Below are positions 45,481 through 54,567 of a stretch of DNA of 64,000 bases, piece after piece; the stretch's first letter is position 1; every line of letters begins with the position of its first letter. Both the position numbers and the translations under genes were made by a program. Under the pieces are notes generated by a model. The model made no database searches. It was not told the DNA's origin and saw only the letters and a program-made list of their open reading frames with translations. Source of the stretch: Nesterenkonia sandarakina (GTDB lineage: Bacteria > Actinomycetota > Actinomycetes > Actinomycetales > Micrococcaceae). The DNA lies in the NCBI RefSeq assembly GCF_013410215.1, contig NZ_JACCFQ010000001.1, positions 806,001-870,000 on the forward strand. The letters run 5' to 3'.

Positions 45481-45501
45481 ATCTGAAGCATTGCTTCAGA
45501 T
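45481..45501. promoter_or_regulatory. Perfect 21-bp LysR-type palindrome
   Basis: Arms ATCTGAAGCA and TGCTTCAGAT are perfectly complementary around one central T. The site lies 20 bp from the LysR start and 54 bp from the exporter start, a normal LysR-type activation position. Confidence 0.8.
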
Positions 45502-45554
45502 CATGAAGGATGATGAGCTGGTGCGGATGCGCCTGGACACTCCAAGATGGAGCC

Positions 45555-46265
45555 ATGACCACCTTGCTCACCGGACTCCTGACCTGCCTGGCCCTCATCG
45601 TCGCGATCGGCCCGCAGAGCGCCTGGCTGCTGCGCCAGGGCCTGCGCCGCGATCGAGTGTTCCTGGCCGTGGCCTGCTGCATCTTCGGTGACATCCTGCT
45701 CATTGCCCTGGGCACCGCCGGCGTCGGCGCGGTGCTCGACCACGCCCCCTGGCTGATGGAGGTGCTGCGCTGGCTGGGCGTGTCCTACCTGACCTGGTTC
45801 GCCTATCGCTCCTTCCGCTCCGCCCGCCGGGCGGGCCAGGCCCTGAAGCCCGGGGTCCACGTCGAGCTCACCAGCACGGACGGCGGACCCTCCGGCCGGG
45901 ACGACGACGGCGCGCCCACCTCCCCCGGCTCGGGCGGCACCGCCGTGAAGCAGGCACAGCAGGTCCAGGTCACCCGGATCTCTGCCATCGCCGCCACCGG
46001 TCTCAGCGTGAGCATCCTGAACCCCCACGCCTGGGTGGACACGATGGTGGTGCTGGGCACCATGGCGAACACCTTCGGGGATCAGCGCTGGCTCTTCGCC
46101 GCCGGCGCCGTGCTGGCCTCGATCATCTGGTTCAGCTCCCTGGCACTGGGCGGTGCGGTGCTCTCGAAGTGGTTGAACCGGCCCCGGACCTGGCAGGTGC
46201 TCGACATCATGGTGGGTCTGATCATGCTCGTGGTCGCCGGGCTGCTCGCCTTCAGCGGCTTCTGA
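45555..46265 (+). CDS. lysE: LysE/ArgO-family amino-acid exporter
   Basis: A 236-aa membrane protein with about six helices. LALIVAIGPQSAWLLRQGL near the N-terminus is the signature of LysE/ArgO exporters (xxxGPQxxxxxxxG), and AATGLSVSILNPHAWVDTMV is the conserved second motif. A 60-residue charged cytoplasmic loop rich in Gly, Asp and Ser separates helices 3 and 4. It exports lysine or arginine by proton exchange. The ATG at 45555 has CAAGAT 6 nt upstream. It is divergent from its LysR activator. Confidence 0.93.
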   Translation: MTTLLTGLLTCLALIVAIGPQSAWLLRQGLRRDRVFLAVACCIFGDILLIALGTAGVGAVLDHAPWLMEVLRWLGVSYLTWFAYRSFRSARRAGQALKPGVHVELTSTDGGPSGRDDDGAPTSPGSGGTAVKQAQQVQVTRISAIAATGLSVSILNPHAWVDTMVVLGTMANTFGDQRWLFAAGAVLASIIWFSSLALGGAVLSKWLNRPRTWQVLDIMVGLIMLVVAGLLAFSGF

Positions 46266-46337
46266 TCCCGGCTCCTGGCCTGGCTGCTGACCCCAACGGC
46301 CGGTCCACACGCATGATGCCGGCTTCTGACCTGCCCG

Positions 46338-47903
46338 CTAGCCCCGGCGCAGCACCGACTGCGCCGCGTGGAACCCGGCCATCCCATGGGCTCCACCACC
46401 GGGGGGCGCCGAGGCGGAGCAGAGGTAGACCGCCGGGGCCTGACCTGCCGCGGTCAGGACGGATGTCACACCTTCGGGGGCTCCCGGGGCCTCGTCCCCG
46501 GCATGGGGCACCCGATACGGATCCGGTCGCAGCGCAGGCCGGGCCAGGAACTGGCGCAGCGTGGGAGCCCCGGCGCTGATCGAGCCGTCCACGAGGTTGG
46601 GATTCCATTCCTGGAGGTCCGCCGGGCTCCACAACTTGCGGGCCTGCACGGTGCTTGCGAAACCAGGCGCCTGGGCCTCGATCTCGGCCTCGATCATCCC
46701 CGCGGCCCGGGTCACCGCGGCCCCGGAGAGCCCACCGGGGACATGGGCGTAGGCCCAGGCCACAGTGCGCTCATCGGGCGTCCTGGACGGGTCCGCGGCG
46801 CTGGGCTGGGTCAGCAGCACATACGGGCGGCCGGGCAGCGTGCCGCTCACGGCGGCGGCCTCTGCAGCCGCCATCTGCCGGGCGCCGCCGCCCAGATGCA
46901 CGGTGCTGGCCTGGCCCATCGCTTCATGCCGCCACGGGATGGGGCCTTCGAGCAGATAGTCGATCTTCACGATCCCGGTGCCGTAGTTCCATCGGCTCAG
47001 CGCACGGGAGTATCCGCGCGGCAGCCGGAGTCCGCCGAAGCTGCGCAGCTGACGCGGGGTCAGATCCAGCAGCACCGCATCCGGGACGTGCGCACCGGGG
47101 CCGGTGCTGCCCGGGATGCGCAGGTCCTCCAATCCGGAGACCCGGCGACCGGTGAGGAGCTTCCCGCCATGGGCTTCGAGCTCTGCCACCAGGGCCCGCA
47201 CCACCGCGCCGGAGCCTCCCTGGGCCACCGGCCAGCCGCTCGCCTGTGCCGCCGCTCCCAGCAGCAGCCCGAAGGCCGAGGTCAGGGGTCTGCGCAGATC
47301 AGTGGTCGCGTGCCCGGCGAGCCCGGCGAAGAGCGCCTTCGCCGGGGCTTCGGCGAAGAGCTGCTGCAGCCAGGTCGAGGGCCAGGCGCCGCGGGCTCCG
47401 ATCTGGACCAGGGACTGCATCCGGTGCGCTCTCGAATCGGACTGCAGGTTGCTCAACGGAGCGGTCACCGGGGTCATCCCCGCACGCAGCACCCGATCCC
47501 AGTCCCGCACCAGCGGGCCGAAGATCCTGGTCCACGCGGCACCGTCCGGGCCCAGCCCGGCGGCGGTGGCACTCACCGAGGAGTGCAGCAGGGCCGGGGG
47601 TGCGCCGTCGTCGAGCCCGTGCGCGGCCGGGAACCCAGCGTGGAGATACTTCAGGCCGTGGCGCTCGACCCCGGGAACCGGCGGCGGGCCGAAGGGGAAC
47701 ACACTGGCCCCGAGGTCACTGATCACTCCCTCCGCACCCGGGACCGCCGGGCCGAACTCTCCGGCGAAGAGCTCTGCCGAGCGCATCGCACCTCCAGGCG
47801 CGTCCGCGGCCTCATAGACGGTCACCTCCCAGCCGGCCTGGGCCAGCAGGCAGGCCGCGGTCAGCCCGTTCGGACCTGATCCGACGACGGCGGCTCGCTT
47901 CAT
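46338..47903 (-). CDS. Phytoene-desaturase-like FAD-dependent oxidoreductase
   Basis: A 521-aa flavoprotein. RAAVVGSGPNGLTAACLLAQ is the FAD-binding motif and YEAADAPGGAMRS the ribose-contacting and GG signature of the CrtI/amine-oxidase superfamily. The C-terminal part ends SASAPPGGGAHGMAGFHAAQ, the second FAD motif of this family. Actinobacterial members of this type are widespread but of unproven substrate; no carotenoid gene is nearby. Its ATG overlaps the stop of the upstream membrane-protein gene by 4 bp (ATGA), so the two are made together. Confidence 0.9.
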   Translation of the reverse strand: MKRAAVVGSGPNGLTAACLLAQAGWEVTVYEAADAPGGAMRSAELFAGEFGPAVPGAEGVISDLGASVFPFGPPPVPGVERHGLKYLHAGFPAAHGLDDGAPPALLHSSVSATAAGLGPDGAAWTRIFGPLVRDWDRVLRAGMTPVTAPLSNLQSDSRAHRMQSLVQIGARGAWPSTWLQQLFAEAPAKALFAGLAGHATTDLRRPLTSAFGLLLGAAAQASGWPVAQGGSGAVVRALVAELEAHGGKLLTGRRVSGLEDLRIPGSTGPGAHVPDAVLLDLTPRQLRSFGGLRLPRGYSRALSRWNYGTGIVKIDYLLEGPIPWRHEAMGQASTVHLGGGARQMAAAEAAAVSGTLPGRPYVLLTQPSAADPSRTPDERTVAWAYAHVPGGLSGAAVTRAAGMIEAEIEAQAPGFASTVQARKLWSPADLQEWNPNLVDGSISAGAPTLRQFLARPALRPDPYRVPHAGDEAPGAPEGVTSVLTAAGQAPAVYLCSASAPPGGGAHGMAGFHAAQSVLRRG

Positions 47904-49159
47904 AGGGCTGGACCTTTCAGCTGGGCCACCAGGGCGGCGATGTTGCGGATGAACACGACCATCCAGGAGAACAGGACGGCGGCGCCGATCAGCTCCAGGG
48001 AGGTCAGGTTGTAGTAGCCGATGGGCTCCCAGAGCGCCCCGGCGAAGACCACGGCCGCCGCCGCCAGGTAGCTGACCAGATAGAAGGTGCGCGGGAAGCC
48101 GGGCAGCAGGTAGGGCATGCCGATCAGGAGGATCAGGAAGGCCAGCCCGAACCCGGCGGTGAAGAGCACGTGGAGGTCATGGTGCAGGCTGATCGGGACC
48201 AGTCCGACCCCTGCCAGAGAGACCCCCATGCCGATCATCACCGTCCGGAGCATCCCGATCCTGGGCCGGGAGATGTGCCGGGAGACTGCTGCGCGGAGCC
48301 GATGACCGAGGGCGGGCCGGCCATTGCGACGTCGGCCTTCTGCCTGCCGCTGCTCCAGCCTCTCCTCCCGGCGGGTGGTGATGTGCTCGGACCAGATCTC
48401 CAAGTCCCGAGTGATGAACGCGGTCAGCGTGGTGATGATCGTCCCGGAGACCACCAGCGTGGTGTTGAAGGTCCAGAACGAGGTCAGCCCGGCCTGGCCG
48501 GTGCCCAGCTCCGAGAACATCACATGCCACCAGAACGGGTTCTCGGCGAAGATCATCGAGACCAGCACACCGGAGGCGGTGAACAGCGCCAGCAGCGTGG
48601 AGAGCGTGAACGCGTTGATCCGGGCACCGGAGTTGAAGCTGAAGTACCCCGAGGTGCCGCCGACGATGGCGAGCAGCACCGCGCCCGCGATGTAGTCCAC
48701 GGTCAGCCCGATGAACGCCTCCTGGAAGACCCGGAAGAGGCCCAACGACACCATCACCGCGATCGAGGAGTGGACGACCAGCAGCGCGAGAGTGTCCATC
48801 ACCTGACGGATCCGCGGGCGCTGACCCAGCCAGATGTTCGCCAGCCGGGTGTTCAGCGAGAACCCCAGCAGAAAGCCCAGCCCGGCGGTGACCCCGCCGA
48901 TGATCGAGCCGTAGACCTGGATGGACTCCTCCCCGGCCAGCGGCGGCCGGTGCTCACCGAAGACGAAGAACCCCAGCCCCAGACCGATCAGCGCACCACC
49001 GATCGCGCACCAGATGGCGCGCGATTCGATGAGCACCTGAAGCCGGGCCTGCGTCTCGGCCTGGGACCGGGTGGTCTCGGCCGGGTGGGTGGCCTCCTCC
49101 ACCGCGGCCTGCGCCGCGAGCCGGCGGGCCGTGCCATGGGTGGAGGGGGAGCTGGTCAC
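47900..49159 (-). CDS. Multi-helix membrane protein coupled to the FAD oxidoreductase
   Basis: A 419-aa protein with about ten hydrophobic segments in two groups separated by a charged cytoplasmic loop at about residues 245-290 (HITTRREERLEQRQAEGRRR). Repeated features are GLGLGFFVFGEHRPPLAG and FSLNTRLANIWLGQRP. I do not recognise a named function. The start is GTG at 49159 with AAGG upstream; an ORF begins 27 codons earlier but its extra part looks non-coding. It is coupled to the phytoene-desaturase-like enzyme and could supply or position its lipid substrate. Confidence 0.7.
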   Translation of the reverse strand: MTSSPSTHGTARRLAAQAAVEEATHPAETTRSQAETQARLQVLIESRAIWCAIGGALIGLGLGFFVFGEHRPPLAGEESIQVYGSIIGGVTAGLGFLLGFSLNTRLANIWLGQRPRIRQVMDTLALLVVHSSIAVMVSLGLFRVFQEAFIGLTVDYIAGAVLLAIVGGTSGYFSFNSGARINAFTLSTLLALFTASGVLVSMIFAENPFWWHVMFSELGTGQAGLTSFWTFNTTLVVSGTIITTLTAFITRDLEIWSEHITTRREERLEQRQAEGRRRNGRPALGHRLRAAVSRHISRPRIGMLRTVMIGMGVSLAGVGLVPISLHHDLHVLFTAGFGLAFLILLIGMPYLLPGFPRTFYLVSYLAAAAVVFAGALWEPIGYYNLTSLELIGAAVLFSWMVVFIRNIAALVAQLKGPAL

Positions 49160-49248
49160 GGTCCAAGCCTTGCCGCAGGTGGGACTTCTTGCAAGCTGGC
49201 CCGGTGATCTCCCGGGGATCGGACCCCGCCACGCCGGCACAGCAGACC

Positions 49249-49262
49249 TAGACTGCCCGGTA
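49249..49262 (+). promoter_or_regulatory. Leaderless-type -10 box before the SRPBCC gene
   Basis: TAGACT at 49249-49254 is followed after 7 nt by the ATG at 49262, with no ribosome-binding site. Confidence 0.55.
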
Positions 49263-49804
49263 TGACATCAGCGCCTCACACCCCGCCGAACCCGCCCTCC
49301 GCTCCGGGGCAGGTGTACCTGGGAGATCACATCGTGGCGTTCAGCGCCGAAGTGGCGGCCTCCCCCGACGAGATCTTCGCCCTGATCGCCGATCCGCACC
49401 GCCACCATGAGATCGACGGTTCGGGCACCGTGCAGCGGCGCGCCACCGGGCCGCACCAGCTCAAGGCCGGGGACCGTTTCAGTGTCGACATGCGGGTCTT
49501 CGGGATCCGATACCGGCTGCCGCTGCGGGTGCTGACCGCGCAGCCCCCGGAAGGCGGGCGGCCCGGCGTGCTGGAATGGGCCCAGCCCACCGGACACCGA
49601 TGGCGCTGGGAGCTGACCCCGCTGCCGCAGGACCCGGCGCGCGAGGAGAAGGGACGCACATGGGTCACCGAGTCCTACGACGCACGGGCTCAGCTCCGAC
49701 CGGTCCGAGCGGCCCTTTCTCTCTCGAAGGTCTACTCCCGCAACGCTCGCGGCATCCAGGCGTCACTGTCCAGGCTGCAGAAACGCTTCGCCTCTGACAG
49801 GTGA
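49262..49804 (+). CDS. SRPBCC-fold (START-like) protein
   Basis: A 180-aa protein. After a Pro-rich start, VAFSAEVAASPDEIFALIADPHRHHEIDGS is the first strand and helix of the polyketide-cyclase-like SRPBCC fold. GDRFSVDMRVFGIRYRLPLR continues the sheet, and the C-terminal helix RAALSLSKVYSRNARGIQAS closes it. The fold binds hydrophobic ligands; no ligand is known here. It starts leaderless and is monocistronic, divergent from the membrane protein at 47900. Confidence 0.85.
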   Translation: MTSAPHTPPNPPSAPGQVYLGDHIVAFSAEVAASPDEIFALIADPHRHHEIDGSGTVQRRATGPHQLKAGDRFSVDMRVFGIRYRLPLRVLTAQPPEGGRPGVLEWAQPTGHRWRWELTPLPQDPAREEKGRTWVTESYDARAQLRPVRAALSLSKVYSRNARGIQASLSRLQKRFASDR

Positions 49805-49934
49805 GGACAGTTCCGGCACATGAGCAGACCTTCGGTGCGCTGCGGTGATGGACTAATATTGGCCCCACACCAGTGCCCGCCGCCGCGAGGCCGCGGATCT
49901 CGGACGGGTGCTATGACCTCGGGAGAGGAGATGC

Positions 49935-50768
49935 ATGTTCGATGTGGATACTGACCGAACCCTCGTAGCAGCAGCCGACCTGGTGAACACCAGCGATGGT
50001 CTGCGCAGCGCTACACCCGGTCTGGACCAGCTCACCACGGTGACCCAGCTCAAGGAGTATCTGAGTGCGCGGGATCCGGCGATGCGGTGGCCCGTGTCCG
50101 GGGCTGACAGGACGCAGCTGGAGAAGGTGCGGAACCTGCGGGAGAAGGTTCAGCGGATATGGAGCGCGGCCCCGATCGAGTCCGACGCCCCGGTGCAGGT
50201 GCTCAACGAGCTCCTGACCGGAGTGGGCCTCAGGGTCGCTCGCGGTTCAGACGGTGACTACCGTGCTGAGCCGGTGCCGGCGTCGAAGGAACTCGTAGAT
50301 GTGATGACAGCCAGCGTGGCCACCGCCATCCAGCACCTCGTGGTGCGGGATGAGACGGCACGGATGCGCACCTGCAAGGGGGAAGGCTGTGATGCGGTCA
50401 TCATCGACCTCACCCGCAACCGTTCCCGGCTGTTCTGCGATTTCGGCAACTGCGCCAACCGTGCTCACGTGCGGGCCTACCGGGCCCGTCAGGCGGCACA
50501 TCGCAAGAGCTTCTCCACCGGTGCAGACACGGCATCGGCAGCAGGGCGTCCCGTCCGGCACGTCGGATCTCATGCGGACACCCTGGAGAGTCCGCGACTG
50601 GTCAAGCCGAGCGCGGCAGAGAAGGCGGCACAGATCGAAGTGCCCACATCTCAGTCCGCGGTCGCGGCCAAGGAGTTCCGGGACCGGATGCGGGACGAGC
50701 TGATGGAGAAGCGTGAGAAGAAGTCAGCCAAGAAGCTGAAGAAGGACAAGAAGAAGGCCAAGAGATAG
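49935..50768 (+). CDS. CGNR zinc-finger transcription regulator
   Basis: A 277-aa protein of the actinobacterial ABATE/CGNR family. The N-terminal 140 residues form the helical ligand-like domain; the zinc finger has C147, C152, C168 and C173 in CKGEGC and FCDFGNCANR, a CANR variant of the CGNR motif. The last 100 residues are an added basic tail ending in a Lys-rich run (residues 256-277), suggesting nonspecific DNA or RNA contact. A -10 TAATAT at 49854 and GAGAGGAG before the ATG give a conventional leader. Confidence 0.88.
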   Translation: MFDVDTDRTLVAAADLVNTSDGLRSATPGLDQLTTVTQLKEYLSARDPAMRWPVSGADRTQLEKVRNLREKVQRIWSAAPIESDAPVQVLNELLTGVGLRVARGSDGDYRAEPVPASKELVDVMTASVATAIQHLVVRDETARMRTCKGEGCDAVIIDLTRNRSRLFCDFGNCANRAHVRAYRARQAAHRKSFSTGADTASAAGRPVRHVGSHADTLESPRLVKPSAAEKAAQIEVPTSQSAVAAKEFRDRMRDELMEKREKKSAKKLKKDKKKAKR

Positions 50769-50886
50769 CCGCAGGACTGAGGGACCGTCACGGAAACAGG
50801 AGGCTGTGACGTGCTTGTCAGTCAGCGACTATGACCCCGGGTCGGTCGGGACTGGTGCTGCTGCACCGGGATCGGCGGACTCGGGG

Positions 50887-51321
50887 TCAGCTGCGGTCTT
50901 CACGGCGGCCGTAGGGCGGCTCGTCCGCCGGGGGCTCCCCGGCGTCGCGCCGGGCCTGGGCCGCCTCATCGGCTTGTTTCCGGCGAGCCTGCTCGCGGCG
51001 CTTGGCCACCTGCTGGCGGTAGAGCTCCTCCGAGTTCCGGTTCACCCCGGAGCCTTCGGAGAGGTGCTCGGGATTGTCCCGCGAGGCGAGGTGGAGCATC
51101 GAGATCAGCAGCAGCGTGGCGATGAAGGCGATCCCGAACGCGATCAGCCCCAGGTCCAGCCGCGCCGGATTGTCGGTGCCCCCGGAGGCCGTGATCAGGG
51201 TGACGAAGCCCGCCACGAACCCCATGGCGAAGGAGAAGATCAGCGGAGCCTTGACCGTCTCGAGCAGAGATCGGCGCCCCTTGTCGTCTTCAGCCACTGG
51301 GAGTTCCTCGTTCCTGAGCAT
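50887..51321 (-). CDS. Two-helix membrane protein with a basic/acidic tail
   Basis: A 144-aa protein with two hydrophobic segments (LIFSFAMGFVAGFVTLITA and LGLIAFGIAFIATLLLISML) and a long charged C-terminal tail with alternating Arg/Glu/Gln (QVAKRREQARRKQADEAAQA). I do not recognise it. The start is uncertain: ATG at 51321, or GTG at 51357 nearer the -10. Its promoter overlaps a site nearly identical to the one in front of the His-rich copper-cluster gene, so it may share a regulator. Confidence 0.65.
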   Translation of the reverse strand: MLRNEELPVAEDDKGRRSLLETVKAPLIFSFAMGFVAGFVTLITASGGTDNPARLDLGLIAFGIAFIATLLLISMLHLASRDNPEHLSEGSGVNRNSEELYRQQVAKRREQARRKQADEAAQARRDAGEPPADEPPYGRREDRS

Positions 51322-51364
51322 CGGTATCTGTTCTGTGATGGGCTGCGCCCGCACCACCTGATCA

Positions 51365-51385
51365 ATTCTACGTCCTGTAGTAGAA
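51365..51385 (-). promoter_or_regulatory. CopY/BlaI-like operator, second copy
   Basis: On the minus strand TCTACTACAGGACGTAGAA (51384-51366) matches the site at 37711-37729 in 17 of 19 positions. Its right end again forms a -10, TAGAAT (51370-51365). Confidence 0.55.
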
Positions 51386-51403
51386 CCGCGGCGATTCAGC
51401 GAC

Positions 51404-51973
51404 TCAACGAGTCGAGCTTCGCCCGCGCTTGACGTCGTGGAGCAGGCCGGCCCCGCTGATCAGCAGCACCACGGCCATGATGGTCACGCCCATCCCGGCG
51501 AGCCCGAGGATCCCGTGCGGATCCAGCTGAAGCCCGATGGCCAGGGCGAGTCCGGTGAGCACCCCCACGGCACCGAGGATGATCTGGTCCCGGGCGGGCA
51601 CGAAGTCATTCCGGGCCCGGAGACCTCCGACGAGCTCGGCCAGGCCCATCGCAGTGAACCCGATGGCGGCGATCACGGCGGCCGCGGTCGCGGTGTTGAC
51701 GAAGATCACCGCCACCCCGGAGAGCACCCAGGCCGCGGCACCCATGGCCAGCGGGCCGCGCAGCGTGTTCGGCACCGCCTCGACCTTGGCGTAGTCCCAG
51801 ATGGCCGTGGCGCCGAGCACGAAGAAGCCGGCGATGGAGATCTTCAGCAGCGTGACGGTCTCTCCCTGCCAGAAGATCGCGACCACGGCGAAGACGACGG
51901 TGATGACCGCGCGCAGCCAGACCGGACGGGTCAGCTCTTCGGCGGTGGCGGCGGGGATCTTCTGCACAGACAC
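51404..51973 (-). CDS. DUF308/HdeD-like membrane protein
   Basis: A 189-aa protein with six hydrophobic segments in three pairs, as in the HdeD/DUF308 family. Glycine-rich repeats occur between the pairs (ISIAGFFVLGATAIWDYAK, ISGAGLLHDVKRG). The family has been linked to acid stress in enterobacteria; the role in actinobacteria is not known. It has a hairpin immediately upstream, belonging to the MATE gene. Confidence 0.75.
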   Translation of the reverse strand: MSVQKIPAATAEELTRPVWLRAVITVVFAVVAIFWQGETVTLLKISIAGFFVLGATAIWDYAKVEAVPNTLRGPLAMGAAAWVLSGVAVIFVNTATAAAVIAAIGFTAMGLAELVGGLRARNDFVPARDQIILGAVGVLTGLALAIGLQLDPHGILGLAGMGVTIMAVVLLISGAGLLHDVKRGRSSTR

Positions 51974-52003
51974 GCAGCAGAGTCTACCGCTGCCGTCTCA
52001 CAC

Positions 52004-52035
52004 CGCGTCCCCCGGGGCGCCCCGGGGGACGCGGT
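52004..52035 (-). terminator. Strong hairpin directly after the MATE gene
   Basis: A perfect 15-bp stem (CCGCGTCCCCCGGGG with CCCCGGGGGACGCGG) closes on CG. It abuts the stop of the MATE gene on the minus strand and would terminate it before the DUF308 gene. Confidence 0.8.
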
Positions 52036-53397
52036 TCAGCGATGCTCTCCGGCGATCATCCAGCGCTCCCCCCGGGCCCGGACCCCGAGGGTGACCGCGC
52101 GCGCGCCCATGAACACCACGGCGAACCCTGCCCAGAGCCAGAGGATGGCCTCGGTACCGGTGAATCCGGCACGCGAGATCCACCACAGCAGCGGCAGGTA
52201 CACCACCAGGTTCACCAGGCCGACGACGGCGAGGTAGCGCACGTCCCCGGCGCCCATCAGCACGCCGTCGAGCACGAAGACGAACCCGGCGATCGGCTGG
52301 GCGAGCGCCATGACCAGCAGGGCTGCGGTGATGCCAGCAGCGACCCGCTCATCGGGGGTGAACAGCGAGGGGACGAAGGGCGCCGCCAGCGCGATCACCG
52401 CACCGGTGACCACCCCGAACCCCAGACCCCACCGGGTCATGGTGCGGGTCATCTCCCGGGCCTGGAGCACCCGGGAGGCGCCGAGCTCCTTGCCGATCAG
52501 CGCCTGGGCCGCGATCGCCAAGGCGTCGAGCACGAAGGCCAGGGTGGAGAAGATGGTGAAGGCCACCTGGTGCGCGGCCAGGGTGTGCGGGCCCAGGTCG
52601 GTGGCAATCAGCACCGTGGCCACGATGGCGGCGCGCAGCGAGACGGTGCGCAGCATCATCCAGGAGCCCACGCTGGCCGCCTGGCGCAGCGCGATCGGGT
52701 CCACACCCAGGGGCACGCCGGCGGCGCGCATCCGCGGCACCAGCATCACCAGGTAGGTCAGCGCCATGCCCCACTGAGCGATCGAGGTGCCCAGCGCCGC
52801 TCCGGCGGTGCCCATCCCCACCGGGTGCACCAGGATCAGGTTCAGCACGATGTTCGCCCCGAAGCCCACCGCGGCCACGATCAGCGGGGTCTTGGTGTCC
52901 TGGAGTCCGCGCAGCATCCCCACCGCGGCGAAGACCAGCAGGATCGCCGGGACCCCGGGAAGCGAGAAGAGCAGGTAGTTCCAGGCGTGGACCTGCATCT
53001 CCCCGGAGCTGCCCATGGCCAGGAGGAGCTCCTCGCCGAAGGCCAGTCCGGCGAAGCCGAGCACCGCACCGAGCATCACGGCGAGCCAGAGCCCGTCGCG
53101 GCCCGCGGCGAGCGCCCGGGAGAGCCGCCCGGCGCCGAGCAGACGAGCCACTGCCGGGGTGGTCGAGTACGCCAGGAAGATCATCAGCCCGGTGACGGTG
53201 TGCATCACGGTGATGCCCAACGCCGCCCCGGCCAGCTCCTGGACCCCGAGTCGCCCGATGATCGCAGTGTCCGCCAGCAGGAACAGCGGCTCGGCCACCA
53301 GCGCGCCCAGCGCCGGGACCGCCAGGGCGAGGATCTGCCGTCCCAGCGGGCGTGGGTCTCGTGCGGCGGGGGACTCCTGTTCTGAGCTCTCCGCCAT
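52036..53397 (-). CDS. MATE-family efflux transporter
   Basis: A 453-aa protein with 12 predicted helices. ILALAVPALGALVAEPLFLL is helix 1 and ADTAIIGRLGVQELAGAALG helix 2 with the MATE (DinF-like) pattern; ALGTSIAQWGMALTYLVML repeats it in the second half. Proton- or sodium-driven export of cationic drugs or metabolites is expected from the family. It lies between the CPBP protease (14 bp upstream) and the hairpin at 52004, so it may be the end of an operon thioesterase-CPBP-MATE. Confidence 0.9.
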   Translation of the reverse strand: MAESSEQESPAARDPRPLGRQILALAVPALGALVAEPLFLLADTAIIGRLGVQELAGAALGITVMHTVTGLMIFLAYSTTPAVARLLGAGRLSRALAAGRDGLWLAVMLGAVLGFAGLAFGEELLLAMGSSGEMQVHAWNYLLFSLPGVPAILLVFAAVGMLRGLQDTKTPLIVAAVGFGANIVLNLILVHPVGMGTAGAALGTSIAQWGMALTYLVMLVPRMRAAGVPLGVDPIALRQAASVGSWMMLRTVSLRAAIVATVLIATDLGPHTLAAHQVAFTIFSTLAFVLDALAIAAQALIGKELGASRVLQAREMTRTMTRWGLGFGVVTGAVIALAAPFVPSLFTPDERVAAGITAALLVMALAQPIAGFVFVLDGVLMGAGDVRYLAVVGLVNLVVYLPLLWWISRAGFTGTEAILWLWAGFAVVFMGARAVTLGVRARGERWMIAGEHR

Positions 53398-53410
53398 CAG
53401 CGCCGCTGGT

Positions 53411-54556
53411 TCACTTGCCGCCGGTCAGCGTCAAGGTCGTCTCGGTGAGCAGCCGCAGCAACGCCGTCGTGTGCGAGATCAGGCCGCCGACCCCCTCCAT
53501 GCCGTTGTCCTCGAGGAACTGCTCGAGCCGGGGCTGGACGAAGTAGGCCATCACCAGGGCCATCACGTTGTTGAAGGCATGCAGCAGCCAGGCGTAGACC
53601 AGCGAGCGCCCGGTGAGGATGTAGGCCAGGGTGAACACCGAGCCCATCACCACATAGGGCACCACCGAGATCAGGGTCAGATCCGTGGGAGCGCTGGGGT
53701 CGGCCAGCATCAGCACCAGCGCGGGGATGAAGTGCAGCAGCGGGAAGGTGATCACCGAGAGGACGCCGCAGATCCAGATGTTGATATACCGCGAGAGCTT
53801 GCCGATGAGCAGGTGCCGGAAGAAGTACTCCTCCACATAGGGCCCCAGCAGCCCCATCACCAGCACCGCGGCGAGGAACGGCACGAAGGCCAGCATCGAC
53901 TCGATCGCGAGCTGGTTCTCCGAGGTCTCCGGCTCTCCGCCCAGGCTGAGCACCAGCAGCGCGGTGAGGATCAGCGTGCCCACCCACGCCACGGGCACCA
54001 GCAGCAGCTTCAGCCACCACAGGTAGCCGAAGGCCCGCACCGATCGGATCAGCGCCTTGCCGGAGAGCGCGAGCGCGATGACCACCATCACGGTGTAGCC
54101 GACCACGTTGATCAGGAACAGCCCCTGCTGCTCCTGCTCCTCGACCCCAGAGCCGAGCATCGTGGAGAAGGGCGGGATCAGGGCCAGCAGGCTCACGCCG
54201 CCGACCAGCATCACCACCACATATGCCAGCACCGCGATGAGATCGCCCCAGATGAACCGGCCCGGCTCGGAGTCGCGCTGCCGCTTGCGCGGCGGGTACG
54301 ACGGCGCCCCGCCCTGCCCCGGCATGACCCCCTGCGGGTGCTGGCCGTAGTTCCGCGGCGGCTGACCGTAGAGTCCGGGCTGCTGGGGCTCACCATAGGG
54401 CCCCGCCTGCGGCGGCTGCCCGTAGAGTCCGGGCTGCTGGCCGTAGTCCTGCGGCGGCTGCCCGTAGGGTCCGGGCTGCTGGGTCGGGGGGCCCAGGTGA
54501 TCGGGGCCCGGGCAGTTCGGGTCCTGCCCATAGGGGTTCTGTGGAGGCTGAGTCAT
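53411..54556 (-). CDS. CPBP-family intramembrane protease with Gln/Pro/Tyr/Gly-repeat head
   Basis: A 381-aa protein. Residues 1-95 are a low-complexity head of units like QQPGLYGQPP. Residues 110-375 have eight helices and the CPBP (Abi) protease motifs: EEYFFR (EExxxR), FPLLHFIP (His of motif 2) and LLHAFNN (His-x3-N motif). The family includes prenyl-protein proteases and bacteriocin-immunity proteins. The head probably faces the cytoplasm and could mediate assembly. It lies 11 bp after the thioesterase and 13 bp before the MATE gene. Confidence 0.9.
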   Translation of the reverse strand: MTQPPQNPYGQDPNCPGPDHLGPPTQQPGPYGQPPQDYGQQPGLYGQPPQAGPYGEPQQPGLYGQPPRNYGQHPQGVMPGQGGAPSYPPRKRQRDSEPGRFIWGDLIAVLAYVVVMLVGGVSLLALIPPFSTMLGSGVEEQEQQGLFLINVVGYTVMVVIALALSGKALIRSVRAFGYLWWLKLLLVPVAWVGTLILTALLVLSLGGEPETSENQLAIESMLAFVPFLAAVLVMGLLGPYVEEYFFRHLLIGKLSRYINIWICGVLSVITFPLLHFIPALVLMLADPSAPTDLTLISVVPYVVMGSVFTLAYILTGRSLVYAWLLHAFNNVMALVMAYFVQPRLEQFLEDNGMEGVGGLISHTTALLRLLTETTLTLTGGK

Positions 54557-54567
54557 CGCATACCAGT

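Noticed and set aside
46368-47879. A 503-codon plus-strand frame opposite the FAD oxidoreductase
   Set aside because: Antisense shadow; the minus strand has complete FAD motifs.
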